Positions 15,649 to 24,246 of a stretch of 64,000 bases of DNA are shown here, in pieces. Every line of letters starts with the position of its first letter. Positions within the stretch are counted from its first letter, which is position 1. A program made the translations under genes and the position numbers. The notes below the pieces were generated by a model. The model worked only from the letters and a program-made list of their open reading frames with translations, was not told where the DNA came from and made no database searches. Where the stretch lies: positions 310,001-374,000 of the forward strand of contig NZ_CP028941.1 of NCBI RefSeq assembly GCF_013307245.1, read 5' to 3'. This DNA comes from Polynucleobacter antarcticus. GTDB lineage: Bacteria > Pseudomonadota > Gammaproteobacteria > Burkholderiales > Burkholderiaceae.

Positions 15649-16955
15649 TGGTAAATACCGCTAAAGATCTATTTGTCTTTGCCAATCTTGATGGTGAATT
15701 TATACCAGCAGGACAACTGCAAGTAGATGAAGAAGGCTCAAGACTCATTGCCTCCTCATTTGCTTATGGCTTACGCTACTTAGATAGGGGCAACGCGCAG
15801 GAAGTTGATCCTGTCGCCCTTAGCCTTAAGAATAAAAGCGAGATTAAAGGTAAGCGCCTCATTCCTCCAAACGGCCTAGAGACTTTTGGTGGAATTCGGG
15901 ATGCCGCCCCTGATTCGTGGGGAAGAAGAGTTATTGAAGCTAGGCTTAAAGTTCCAGCCAACAGCCTGCCAGAGTCGGCTTACCTATTGGAAGCTGGCAG
16001 TGACCGAATTGGGGCTTTGGATATTCGAGCATCATTAGAACAAGAAGAGCGTCCCGCGCATGAAAGTATTCACAACCTCTCTTACGTACTAGAAGGCGCA
16101 CAAAAAGTTGAAGCTGGCTTGCCAGTATCGGAAGCGCTATCCAAAATCTTAATTGTGGGTAGTGGCCTTGGAGGCATGCGCCCGAAGGCAAGCGTACGCG
16201 ATGATCAAAACATTTTATGGATGGCTAAGTTCCCGGGCAACAATGACGGAACTTTAGATGTGCCGAGCATTGAATATGCCACGCTCAAACTTGCAGAATT
16301 AGCCGGCCTTAATGTGGCTCAAACTCAATTAGAGCAAGTCGGCAAGAAAAATGTATTGATGGTCAAACGTTTTGATCGCTCTTGGACCACTTCGGCTCGC
16401 CCAGCAGAGTTTCGACATCATGTCGTTAGCGCCCTCACCCTAGTTGCTTGCCATGAATCGGAATCCAATACAAAAAGTTATATGGATATTGCCGATGCCA
16501 TACGCAGATATTGTTTAGTTCAAACAGTTAAATCTGATGTTGGAGAACTATATGCTCGCATGATCTTTAATCTTTTTGTCAGCAATGATGATGATCATCT
16601 GCGTAACCATGCATTTTTATGGAATCAGGAGCTTAAAGGCTGGAGCCTAAGTCCTCTCTATGATGTTATGCCGCATGCAGTCATTGCAAGTGAGCGCTAT
16701 CAACATCTAGGCGTTGGTCCTCAAGGCAAGCTAGCCACCTTAGATAACGCCTATGCCGCCAAAGAGCGCTTTGGGCTATCTGCACAGCAAGCAAGCTCTG
16801 TTATCGATCGCGTATGGCGAGTAACTAGACAGTGGAAGATATATTTTGAAGAGCTTGGAATTCCTGCGGATCAAATCGAAGGAATCTCTCGGGCTTTTAG
16901 ACACATTGACGATATTTGCAGTCCCGAGTTAATCAAAACTCTAGCCAAAGACTAA
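15648..16955 (+). CDS. HipA-like serine/threonine kinase toxin
   Basis: This 435-residue HipA-family protein has an N-terminal HipA_N-like domain (about 1-110), a glycine-rich loop region (GSGLGGMRPKASV), the LMVKRFDRSW strand, and the catalytic/metal region SNDDDHLRNHAFLWN with the YDVMPH motif. Known HipA enzymes phosphorylate glutamyl- or other aminoacyl-tRNA synthetases and cause growth arrest; the target here is unknown. All key motifs are present, so it appears functional. It is paired with the HipB-like gene through a 1-nt overlap. Confidence 0.85.
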   Translation: MVNTAKDLFVFANLDGEFIPAGQLQVDEEGSRLIASSFAYGLRYLDRGNAQEVDPVALSLKNKSEIKGKRLIPPNGLETFGGIRDAAPDSWGRRVIEARLKVPANSLPESAYLLEAGSDRIGALDIRASLEQEERPAHESIHNLSYVLEGAQKVEAGLPVSEALSKILIVGSGLGGMRPKASVRDDQNILWMAKFPGNNDGTLDVPSIEYATLKLAELAGLNVAQTQLEQVGKKNVLMVKRFDRSWTTSARPAEFRHHVVSALTLVACHESESNTKSYMDIADAIRRYCLVQTVKSDVGELYARMIFNLFVSNDDDHLRNHAFLWNQELKGWSLSPLYDVMPHAVIASERYQHLGVGPQGKLATLDNAYAAKERFGLSAQQASSVIDRVWRVTRQWKIYFEELGIPADQIEGISRAFRHIDDICSPELIKTLAKD

Positions 16956-17079
16956 TCCCCCATAGAGAAGATCTTTCTAGAGACCTCTTTCCAAAGAGGT
17001 GCATCGACTCAGAGGCGAAGAAGGCAGACAATATTTGGTTGCCATGTTTTGGTGGTGGGTAGAACGGTGGGTACAGAAC

Positions 17080-17113
17080 CCTAAAAAATATAAAGCCCCG
17101 ACTGGCGGGGCTT
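17080..17113 (-). terminator. Terminator downstream of tRNA-Ser(UGA)
   Basis: Read on the minus strand, AAGCCCC (17113-17107) pairs with GGGGCTT (17099-17093), followed by TTATATTTTTTAGG. It lies 12 bp beyond the tRNA 3' end. Confidence 0.8.
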
Positions 17114-17125
17114 ACAGGGCAATAA

Positions 17126-17215
17126 TGGCGGAAGAGGTGAGATTCGAACTCACGGAGGACTTTCATCCTCGCCAGTTTTCAAGACTGGTGCATTCAACCG
17201 CTCTGCCACTCTTCC
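17126..17215 (-). tRNA. tRNA-Ser (anticodon UGA)
   Basis: The minus strand gives a class II tRNA beginning GGAAGAGTGGCAGAGCGGTT and ending TCTTCCGCCA with an encoded CCA. The acceptor stem GGAAGAG pairs with CTCTTCC. The anticodon arm is CCAGT-CTTGAAA-ACTGG, giving UGA (bases 17181-17179), and there is a long variable arm typical of serine tRNAs. The HipA gene ends about 170 bp away on the opposite strand. Confidence 0.96.
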
Positions 17216-17409
17216 TTTGCGTATTGAGAGTCCGATTATAAGGAATTCAGAAGCGTAGTACCCAAAAGCTCTTTACGGATTACTTTGAAGGCGATTTTTA
17301 GCATGTCTTATTGCCTTTGACATCGCTGGCTTAGTAAAGAAAAAATACGCTCAATCACCTAAGCTGGTTGTGTAATTCTTTTCCACCCAAGTGTTGCTAA
17401 AACCTAAAT

Positions 17410-17430
17410 CTTTAGCTAAAATAGCTAAAG
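17410..17430. promoter_or_regulatory. Palindromic operator upstream of the Phd/CcdB module
   Basis: CTTTAGCTA (17410-17418) and TAGCTAAAG (17422-17430) form a perfect 9-bp inverted repeat with a 3-bp centre, 20 bp before the antitoxin start. The position suggests autoregulation by the Phd-type domain. Confidence 0.7.
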
Positions 17431-17450
17431 TTTATTGAATTGGAGTCACC

Positions 17451-17714
17451 ATGCAAGTAACCGCAACAGAAGCGAAAAACCGCTTCGGAGCCATCTGTGC
17501 TAGCGCTAAAACAGAACCTGTGTTCGTACAAAAGGATGGACGAATTGATACTGTCATCATGTCTGCCCAGCAGTTTGATGCCCTACTGGCAGCTGATGTC
17601 AATCGTGATCAGAAAAAAAAGCAATTTGAATCTGATTACAAGTATTGGATAGATGAGCAAAATGCCCGCTTTGAGCGTCACGGGCTTTGGTGTGATGATA
17701 TGAGGACTTGGTAG
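17451..17714 (+). CDS. Phd/YefM-type antitoxin with CcdA-like C-terminus
   Basis: The 87-residue protein starts with a Phd/YefM DNA-binding domain (MQVTATEAKNRFGAICASA, then PVFVQKDGRIDTVIMSAQQFDALL). Its tail, FERHGLWCDDMRTW, resembles the toxin-neutralising end of CcdA and not a Phd tail. The next gene is a CcdB homologue starting directly after the stop codon. I infer a domain-swapped antitoxin that uses Phd for operator binding and CcdA-like residues to hold CcdB. A GGAG at 17441 serves as ribosome site. Confidence 0.8.
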   Translation: MQVTATEAKNRFGAICASAKTEPVFVQKDGRIDTVIMSAQQFDALLAADVNRDQKKKQFESDYKYWIDEQNARFERHGLWCDDMRTW

Positions 17715-18029
17715 ATGCAGTTTGATGTCTTTGAAAATCCTAGCCCAAGAATGCGAGATGTATATCCGTTTGTCATTGATATTCAAAGCAACTTATTAAG
17801 CTTGTTAGCAACACGAATGGTGATACCTATATCTATAACTAAATTAAGTATAGAAAAAATCCCACGTAGGCTTTGCCCTTTGATCAATATTGACGGGAAG
17901 AAATTGATGTTGATGCCTCATGAGGCTGCACCCTTGGATAAAAAAATCTTAAAACGAAAGATTGGCTCGGCAAAAAGTCAATCAAGTGAAATTTTGTCTG
18001 CAATGGATGCTGTAACTAGTGGTATCTAG
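17715..18029 (+). CDS. CcdB-family toxin
   Basis: This 104-residue protein matches the CcdB pattern: MQFDVFENPSP, PFVIDIQSNLLSLLATRMVIPI, then LCPLINIDGKKLMLMPHEAAPLDKKIL and a C-terminal helix ending AMDAVTSGI. CcdB of plasmid F poisons DNA gyrase through a C-terminal Trp-Gly-Ile. Here Gly-Ile is kept but Trp is replaced by Ser, so gyrase poisoning may be reduced or altered. It has no gap after the antitoxin stop, so translation is coupled. Confidence 0.82.
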   Translation: MQFDVFENPSPRMRDVYPFVIDIQSNLLSLLATRMVIPISITKLSIEKIPRRLCPLINIDGKKLMLMPHEAAPLDKKILKRKIGSAKSQSSEILSAMDAVTSGI

Positions 18030-18161
18030 AGGATCTCAGCCGACCAATAAGTAAAGCGGCGAACGTTCGAATAATCTACTGAATGTCAATGTAGGGTACC
18101 GCTTTTTCGAAACTGCTTTTAAGGTCCCCGACTATTCATTAATACCAAGGAGTAGCTTGAA

Positions 18162-18287
18162 ATGAAAGATAAAAATACACCATCACTTAAGTCCCTACTG
18201 ATATCAGCACAGGCAAAGGGAAAGCTCATTTTGCCAAAACGCAGTCAAAGACTACATCGCAAACCCATCAAATTTATCGTGCTTTAA
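18162..18287 (+). CDS. Small hypothetical protein, 41 aa
   Basis: An ORF with a good ribosome site (AAGGAG at 18147) starts at ATG 18162 and encodes a basic peptide (MKDKNTPSLKSLLISAQ, GKLILPKRSQRLHRKP, IKFIVL). Its stop overlaps the convergent oxidoreductase end by 14 bp. I see no known domain. It may be the N-terminal stub of an antitoxin-like gene given the surrounding modules, or not a gene. Confidence 0.35.
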   Translation: MKDKNTPSLKSLLISAQAKGKLILPKRSQRLHRKPIKFIVL

Positions 18288-19407
18288 TCAAACGCTCTAA
18301 ATACTGAGCAATTGCTATGCTGGAAGTAAGCCCAGGTGACTCAAAACCATAGAGATTAAATAATCCTTGGAGCTGATGCTGCTCTGGGCCATTAAATACA
18401 AAGTCTCCTGCAGGCATATTCGGAGCCACAATTTTGGCCCTCACCCCAGAATAATCAGGCTGAAGCGTGCCATCTCTTAGGCCAGGCCAGTAGCGTCGCA
18501 CTGCTTCATAAAATCCTTCACCCCGTTTGGGGTCGACTCTGTAATCGATTTGCGCCTCGTGATCGATATCGAGCCATTCCACATCAGGACCAAACTTGGC
18601 TTGGCCAGCCATATCTAAAGTCAGATGCACTCCAAGCCCGCCAGATTCTGGAATGGGGTAGATCAAGTGACTAAACGGAGACTTACCTGAAAGAGAAAAG
18701 TAATTGCCTTTGGCAAAGTATGCCTTCGGAATTTTCTCCTGTTCAAGACCTTCAATTTTTTGTGCCATTGCTGGCGCACTCATGCCCGCACAATTAATCA
18801 ATAACTGAGTATGAATATTCATACCATCAGCACCGCCAATCTCCAGCTCAAATCCATCTTGTGCATTGACTCCCAAGGGCTTTGCCCTTAGTAGCGGTGA
18901 CTGGTAGGCAATCATGCCGCCGGCATCTTCAAAGCCGCCCAATAATGACAACATATAGCCATGACTATCGACAATCCCCGTAGTAGCTGAGAGCAGTGCT
19001 GCTGCGCATTGCAGTTGTGGCTCAAGAGATTTTGCCTGTGCACCGCTGATCATCTTGATTGCGGGTACTTGATTATTTTGAGCCTTATATAAAATAGCCT
19101 GCAAATCATCTAACTGAGTCTCATCAGCAGCGACAATCAATTTACCGTAGGGCTGGGTAGCGACTTGATGACTGCGGCAGTACTCATATAGGAGTCGATT
19201 GCCTTCTACGCACAACTTCGCTTTGAGCGAATCCTTAGGGTAATAAATACCTGCATGAATCACTTCGCTATTGCGCGCACTGCTAATAGTGCCAAAAGCG
19301 TCTTCGCGCTCAAGCAGAATTGTCTCTCGACCTTGTAGGGCCATTTCTCGGGCAACCGCCAAACCCACTACTCCGGCACCAATTACTACGCAATCTACCT
19401 GCTCCAT
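18274..19407 (-). CDS. FAD-dependent oxidoreductase, L-2-hydroxyglutarate oxidase (LhgO)-like
   Basis: This 377-residue DAO-family protein has an N-terminal FAD site (DCVVIGAGVVGLAVAREMA, then LLEREDAFG) and the substrate-side segment SSARNSEVIHAGIYYP, the signature of LhgO/YgaF and relatives. Near the C-terminus are YSGVRAKIV and LYGFESPGLTSSIAIAQYL, also typical. Members oxidise L-2-hydroxyglutarate or related 2-hydroxyacids with quinone as electron acceptor. It is a single gene on the minus strand, divergent from pgi with about 90 bp between starts. Confidence 0.8.
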   Translation of the reverse strand: MEQVDCVVIGAGVVGLAVAREMALQGRETILLEREDAFGTISSARNSEVIHAGIYYPKDSLKAKLCVEGNRLLYEYCRSHQVATQPYGKLIVAADETQLDDLQAILYKAQNNQVPAIKMISGAQAKSLEPQLQCAAALLSATTGIVDSHGYMLSLLGGFEDAGGMIAYQSPLLRAKPLGVNAQDGFELEIGGADGMNIHTQLLINCAGMSAPAMAQKIEGLEQEKIPKAYFAKGNYFSLSGKSPFSHLIYPIPESGGLGVHLTLDMAGQAKFGPDVEWLDIDHEAQIDYRVDPKRGEGFYEAVRRYWPGLRDGTLQPDYSGVRAKIVAPNMPAGDFVFNGPEQHQLQGLFNLYGFESPGLTSSIAIAQYLERLIKAR

Positions 19408-19497
19408 CTACCCCACCTTGTAGTCCTAATATACTTAAATCGTACCATTTACCCTATTTTAGAAGGGGCAATGGCTTATTCTTGATAAAATTTAAAA

Positions 19498-21027
19498 ATG
19501 CTTTCAAGCCCGAACTCTGCCCCGTCCCATTCTTATTCGCAAACTCCGAATAATGCTCACAGTGCTGTCAATATTGTGCTGGATACGGCTTATCAGGGGA
19601 TTGATGCAGCCGACTGGAAGACGCTCTTTAATCAGGCACGGTCAGCCAAATTAGCGCAGTTCATCGAGGACATGTTTGCTGGTAAGCATATTAACAAAAG
19701 TGAAGATCGCCCGGCGCTCCATTCGGCGTTACGCAATCTCTCTAAAATCCCTGTCTTCATTCAAGGACAAGATGTCATGCCCGCAGTAGTAGATGTCTGG
19801 CATCGCATCGAAGCACTCTGCAATCAGTGGGTTGGCGTAACGGATGTGATTCACATTGGTATTGGTGGTTCTGATTTTGGGCCACGCCTTGCAATCGAAG
19901 CTTTAGCGCATGTGCCGGGCATTCATAGCCGTGGCATGCGGATGCATTTTTTAGCTAACATTGATACCGCAGAATCTGCACGAATTCTGGCAAAAGCGAA
20001 TCCCCACAGCACCCGCGTCATTATCGTTTCTAAGTCATTTACCACCCTTGAAACCGCCATGAATGCCAAGGCAGTAGCCAAGTGGCTACTAGATAGTGGC
20101 TGTACTCCGAGTCAAATAACGAATTCTTTATTTGCGGTCACGGCCAATATTTCTGCTGCAACAACATTTGGTATTAGCCAAGAACATATTTACCCTTTCT
20201 GGGATTGGGTAGGCGGTCGTTACTCAGTGTGGTCTGCAGTGGGTCTACCCATTGCTTTGCAATATGGCTTTGATACATTTAAAGATTTCTTGGCAGGTGC
20301 CCATGCTATGGACCTGCATTTTAAAAATACGCCGCTAGAACAAAACCTGCCCGTCATCATGGCGCTTACCCTGCTCTATCAGCAAGAGCAGAACGATGTC
20401 AAGGCATATGCCGCTATTCCGTATGCTGATGCCTTAGATTGGTTTCCGAAATGGTTGCAGCAGCTCGATATGGAAAGTAACGGAAAATCCGTAGATCGTG
20501 ATGGTAAGCCCGTCAAGCATTCCTCGCCAGTAGTCTTTGGTAGTGCTGGCAGTAATGCACAACATTCCTACTTTCAACTCTTTCACCAGGGCCCTGAGAT
20601 TATTCCGATTGACTTCATTGCCGTGCGCGAACCCATGAGTGATCGGCCTGAGGCGGTAGCACACCACCGTATTTTGTTATCAAACTGTTTAGCACAAGCT
20701 CAAGCTTTAGCTAATGGCAAAGAAGCTAGTAATCCAAATGATGTGTACCCTGGTAAGCGTCCTAGTAATTTATTGCTACTACCAGAGCTCAATGCGTTTT
20801 ATCTTGGCGCCCTCCTCGCACTCTATGAAAACAGAGCCGCTACCCTTGGTGCACTCTGGAATATCAATAGCTTTGATCAACCCGGCGTGGAATACGGCAA
20901 AGTATTGGCCAAGCCCATTGAAAAAGCGCTCGCCAGTCATGCACAAGACGTCCAAGCAAGCGAACATATTGATGTGATTACGGCCGCAAGAATTATCTTT
21001 CTCAATACAACAGCATTAAAAAAATAA
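19498..21027 (+). CDS. pgi: Glucose-6-phosphate isomerase
   Basis: This 509-residue protein has the PGI signatures VIHIGIGGSDFGPRLA, SKSFTTLETAMNA, QLDMESNGKSVDRDG (active-site Glu), VFGSAGSNAQHSYFQLFHQG (active-site His) and the C-terminal Lys in GVEYGKVLAKPIEKAL. It interconverts glucose-6-phosphate and fructose-6-phosphate in the cytoplasm. It is slightly shorter than the 549-residue E. coli enzyme, as in many betaproteobacteria. The phosphohexomutase gene follows after 41 bp, so the two likely form a hexose-phosphate operon feeding nucleotide-sugar synthesis. Confidence 0.96.
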   Translation: MLSSPNSAPSHSYSQTPNNAHSAVNIVLDTAYQGIDAADWKTLFNQARSAKLAQFIEDMFAGKHINKSEDRPALHSALRNLSKIPVFIQGQDVMPAVVDVWHRIEALCNQWVGVTDVIHIGIGGSDFGPRLAIEALAHVPGIHSRGMRMHFLANIDTAESARILAKANPHSTRVIIVSKSFTTLETAMNAKAVAKWLLDSGCTPSQITNSLFAVTANISAATTFGISQEHIYPFWDWVGGRYSVWSAVGLPIALQYGFDTFKDFLAGAHAMDLHFKNTPLEQNLPVIMALTLLYQQEQNDVKAYAAIPYADALDWFPKWLQQLDMESNGKSVDRDGKPVKHSSPVVFGSAGSNAQHSYFQLFHQGPEIIPIDFIAVREPMSDRPEAVAHHRILLSNCLAQAQALANGKEASNPNDVYPGKRPSNLLLLPELNAFYLGALLALYENRAATLGALWNINSFDQPGVEYGKVLAKPIEKALASHAQDVQASEHIDVITAARIIFLNTTALKK

Positions 21028-21068
21028 TTCGTTTTCTGTTTTTCAATCTCCTGCACTAAGGATCTGCA

Positions 21069-22454
21069 ATGCAACTATCACCCTCTATATTTAAGGCCTA
21101 TGACATCCGCGGCATCATTGATGAGACGCTCGATCCTTCTATTGCGAAACTGATTGGTCAAGCATTTGGTAGTGAGATGCGCGAGCTTGGTGAGACTGAT
21201 ATTGTGATTGGTCGGGATGGCCGCCTCTCAGGTCCTAGCTTGACTGAAGCGCTCACTGAAGGTCTACTTTCAACCGGAATTAATGTAATTGATTTAGGGA
21301 TGGTCGCTACACCCATGGTGTACTTTGCTGCGAACCATACTATCCGTGGAAAAAAACCCCAATCTGGAATCATGATTACGGGTAGTCATAATCCACCGAA
21401 CTACAACGGCTTCAAAATGGTATTGGGCACGTCTGCTATTTACGGCGAGCAAATACAGAGTTTGCGTAAACGTATAGAGGTAAAGCAATTTGCAACTGGT
21501 CAAGGAAGCAGAACTACCTTTGATATTTTCCCGATGTATCTAGCGTATATTGTTGGTGATGTGAAACTCGCTCGTCCGATGAAGATTGTGGTGGACTGCG
21601 GCAATGGTGTAGGTGGTGCTTTTGCTGGCCAGCTCTTCAGAGCTTTGGGCTGTGAAGTGCAAGAGCTCTTTTGTGAAGTCGACGGCACCTTCCCCAACCA
21701 CCATCCAGACCCTGCGCATTTAGAAAACCTACAAGATCTCATTAAAAATCTGCAGACTAGTGACAACGAACTTGGTCTTGCCTTTGATGGTGATGCTGAT
21801 CGCCTAGGTGTAGTGACTAAAGATGGTCAGGTTATCTTCCCAGACCGTCAAATGATGCTGTTTGCTAAAGATGTGCTGTCGCGTCATCCTGGTGGCCAGA
21901 TCATTTATGACGTCAAATGCACGCGTAATTTAGCCACCTTTGTAAAGCAGCACGGTGGCGAACCGCTGATGTGGAAAACGGGTCATTCTTTAGTCAAAGC
22001 CAAGTTGAAAGAAACGGGCGCCCCACTCGCCGGAGAAATGAGTGGCCATATATTCTTTAAAGACCGCTGGTTTGGATTTGATGATGGTTTATATACAGGG
22101 GCGCGTCTTCTAGAAATTCTGAGTAAAGAAACTGATCCTAACCAAACGCTCAATGATTTACCCAATGCGCTGTGCACCCCAGAATTACAGATCGCTTGCG
22201 CTGAAGGAGAACCCTTTACTATTTTGGAATCCATTAAAGCCCATGCCAAGTTTCCGACTAGTGAAGCCATTAATACGATTGATGGCGTAAGAGTGGAATA
22301 TGCCGATGGCTTTGGTCTGGCCAGACCATCGAACACTACCCCGGTAGTGGTGATGCGCTTTGAGGCGGATAACGAAGCAGCAATTACGCGAATTCAAGAA
22401 GAATTTAAGCTTGCCGTACTGGCTGCTAAACCAGATGCGAAGCTGCCTTTTTAG
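21069..22454 (+). CDS. Phosphomannomutase/phosphoglucomutase (AlgC/ManB type)
   Basis: This 461-residue alpha-D-phosphohexomutase shows all four family signatures: FKAYDIRG at the start, the phosphoserine loop TGSHNPPNYNGFKM, the metal loop AFDGDADRLGVV, and the sugar/phosphate sites GEMSGHIFFKDRWFG and RPSNTTPVVVMRFE. It interconverts 1- and 6-phosphates of mannose or glucose and so supplies GDP-mannose or UDP-glucose pathways. It lies 41 bp after pgi on the same strand, with a weak AAGGA ribosome site. Confidence 0.93.
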   Translation: MQLSPSIFKAYDIRGIIDETLDPSIAKLIGQAFGSEMRELGETDIVIGRDGRLSGPSLTEALTEGLLSTGINVIDLGMVATPMVYFAANHTIRGKKPQSGIMITGSHNPPNYNGFKMVLGTSAIYGEQIQSLRKRIEVKQFATGQGSRTTFDIFPMYLAYIVGDVKLARPMKIVVDCGNGVGGAFAGQLFRALGCEVQELFCEVDGTFPNHHPDPAHLENLQDLIKNLQTSDNELGLAFDGDADRLGVVTKDGQVIFPDRQMMLFAKDVLSRHPGGQIIYDVKCTRNLATFVKQHGGEPLMWKTGHSLVKAKLKETGAPLAGEMSGHIFFKDRWFGFDDGLYTGARLLEILSKETDPNQTLNDLPNALCTPELQIACAEGEPFTILESIKAHAKFPTSEAINTIDGVRVEYADGFGLARPSNTTPVVVMRFEADNEAAITRIQEEFKLAVLAAKPDAKLPF

Positions 22455-22689
22455 GCACAAAGTCCTCATTTATTTCAATAAAACAACATATAGTTTCTCA
22501 ATTAATGCATTTTTGATAAAGTATATGTAGGTTGAAATCATCCTCAGTTCTAGAGATCCTTGCCTAAGAAGTCATTAGTGCTCTTGCCCGACTCGGGGAA
22601 AACTTGGCTCTAGCCCTTGTGCGCCGCAGCGGCTATGGGCATCTTGTACCCACCTTTGCACATATGAAGCGCTGTGAGGACAGATGTAT

Positions 22690-23052
22690 CTACTGCACTT
22701 TTTTAATCAATGCTGCTTTTACATGCTTGTATAGACTTGGAAGCTCATTATGAATAGTCTTCCAAACAATTTCTAAATCTACTTTGAAGTATCCATGCGA
22801 TATGGAATTGCGCATTTGATAAGCGGATGAAAGGGGTAACTCTGGATGAGATGCAGCAAACTCTGAAAAGTATTTTTCTATATTGTTGCTTGCTTCCCCA
22901 ATGATTTCAAAGTTACGAATCACCGCATCCTGAATCAGTTTGCTCTTAATGAACGTCAGCTCATCCACGTCTGCAACATATTCTTTAATACGCTCAATCG
23001 CCTCTAAAATATGGGCCAGAAAGTCTCCTAGCCTCTGTTGATCACGGGTCAT
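22690..23052 (-). CDS. hepT: HepT-like toxin (DUF86, HEPN fold)
   Basis: This 120-residue all-helical protein has the HEPN/HepT signature R-x4-H-x-Y in MRNSISHGYF and the conserved AVIRNFEIIGEASN helix. In known pairs HepT is an RNase toxin that is inactivated when its MntA partner adds AMP units to a Tyr near this motif. The matching MntA gene is immediately upstream with a 4-nt overlap, so the pair is complete. Expression is likely driven from upstream of the partner gene. Confidence 0.88.
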   Translation of the reverse strand: MTRDQQRLGDFLAHILEAIERIKEYVADVDELTFIKSKLIQDAVIRNFEIIGEASNNIEKYFSEFAASHPELPLSSAYQMRNSISHGYFKVDLEIVWKTIHNELPSLYKHVKAALIKKVQ

Positions 23053-23339
23053 ATTGGACGAGCTTCTGCAATGACTTCTGCACGAAACTTATCAGGCAAG
23101 GCATTTGGAGTTAGCACATCCACAGGAACGCCCAATAGTTTTAGTAACTCATGTCGAATAGCACCAATATCGAATAAAGTTGTCTCCGAGCTGGGATCTA
23201 TTAATATATCTAAGTCACTGCCTTCTTGGTCATCACCATGAAGCACAGAGCCAAATACACGCGCATTTGAGGCGCGATGACTCTCAACAACTGCTCTAAT
23301 TGCCGCACGATGTGATTGCAAAGCAAGAGATGGCTTCAT
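23049..23339 (-). CDS. mntA: MntA-like minimal nucleotidyltransferase antitoxin
   Basis: This 96-residue protein has the nucleotidyltransferase motif GSVLHGDDQEGSDLDIL (Gly-Ser followed by Asp-x-Asp) and a later VDVLTPNALPDKFRAEV with the third acidic position. MntA proteins AMPylate HepT and so act as enzymatic antitoxins. It is the first gene of the pair and its stop overlaps hepT by 4 nt. The upstream 240 bp (23340-23581) show no gene or clear palindrome. Confidence 0.87.
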   Translation of the reverse strand: MKPSLALQSHRAAIRAVVESHRASNARVFGSVLHGDDQEGSDLDILIDPSSETTLFDIGAIRHELLKLLGVPVDVLTPNALPDKFRAEVIAEARPI

Positions 23340-23581
23340 GAATACCCTCCAATAGTAAGGTGTAAATGTTGATGACTTGTTGATATTGCTACTTAAATAA
23401 AAACTAGATCTTAGGGCTAATACTCACATCATTATATATTTAGATGCTGTATTTAACTGCTACTGTAAGCAATTTTTGGCCCAGTATTTAGCTTACTAGC
23501 AAGCGTAATGAATTGGCACCCATGATTCACTGAAGTGTCTAGAACACAGGGGCCTCTAACAAGTCACCTTCACTAACAGTA

Positions 23582-24139
23582 TTAATGCAGTAAGGTTTTA
23601 CTTACAGACTGTGGTGCAGACTCAGGAGCATGATTTTCAATCACTGCAGGAATGCCTCCCCATCCTGCAAATTCTCGGATTTGATCTAGCAATAAGCCCA
23701 TAGCTTGTAATGTGGGTCCTGCCATCTTGATATTCAAGTTGCCGCCACCGGGCAGCATTAAGTCTAGCGACAGTTCATCTTGCTGTTCTACCTGATGAAT
23801 AGAGCATTTTGCCTCTGTGACCAATAAAGCTTCAGCGCCTATTGGAAACTGACTTGCTGATTGATACACTTCTGCCGCCCCTTGAGGGGCTGGGGTATTT
23901 TCTTTTTTAATCGTACTTTGGACAGCCTCTTTAGCAAATTGGGCAATAGCTTTAGCTGCTTCTGGTGAATGTCCTTGCTCTAATTGCTTGACCATCAGAT
24001 GCTGAGTGGCTGCCAAGATGAACAGGGTCACCCTGCGCGTTAACCAGAAACGAAACTCGGTATCTTCGTCCGTATTAAAACGAAAAAAGATGCGGTCATC
24101 CTGAGGAATATAAGTCGCGTTAAATTGTTTGATAGCCAT
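23582..24139 (-). CDS. Conserved hypothetical protein, 185 aa
   Basis: I do not recognise a named domain. The chain begins MAIKQFNATYIPQDDRIFFRFNT, has a helical middle (LFILAATQHLMVKQLEQG, EAAKAIAQFAKEAVQ) and a beta-rich C-terminal half (AEALLVTEAKCSIH, LSLDLMLPGGGNLNIKM). There is no signal peptide or membrane segment, so it is probably cytoplasmic. It is on the same strand as the phasin gene but separated from it by a hairpin at 24186-24209, suggesting separate transcription. Confidence 0.7.
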   Translation of the reverse strand: MAIKQFNATYIPQDDRIFFRFNTDEDTEFRFWLTRRVTLFILAATQHLMVKQLEQGHSPEAAKAIAQFAKEAVQSTIKKENTPAPQGAAEVYQSASQFPIGAEALLVTEAKCSIHQVEQQDELSLDLMLPGGGNLNIKMAGPTLQAMGLLLDQIREFAGWGGIPAVIENHAPESAPQSVSKTLLH

Positions 24140-24185
24140 AGTGCTTATTATTACCTATATGGCGTTGCGCAGATAAGCAAATAAC

Positions 24186-24209
24186 AAAGCCGCCCGAAGG
24201 CGGCTTTGT
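24186..24209 (-). terminator. Terminator downstream of phasin gene
   Basis: CAAAGCCGCC and GGCGGCTTTG form a perfect 10-bp stem with a 4-nt loop. On the minus strand it is followed by TTATTTG, about 40 bp after the phasin stop. The T tract is modest. Confidence 0.7.
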
Positions 24210-24246
24210 TGTGAAGTACTTGGTACCTGATACTTAATAAAGCGAA

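Noticed and set aside
17030..17090. Repeated GTGGGTA-type sequence near tRNA-Ser(UGA) as an attachment site
   Set aside because: No matching second copy of the tRNA 3' end was found in the window, so an att site is not supported.
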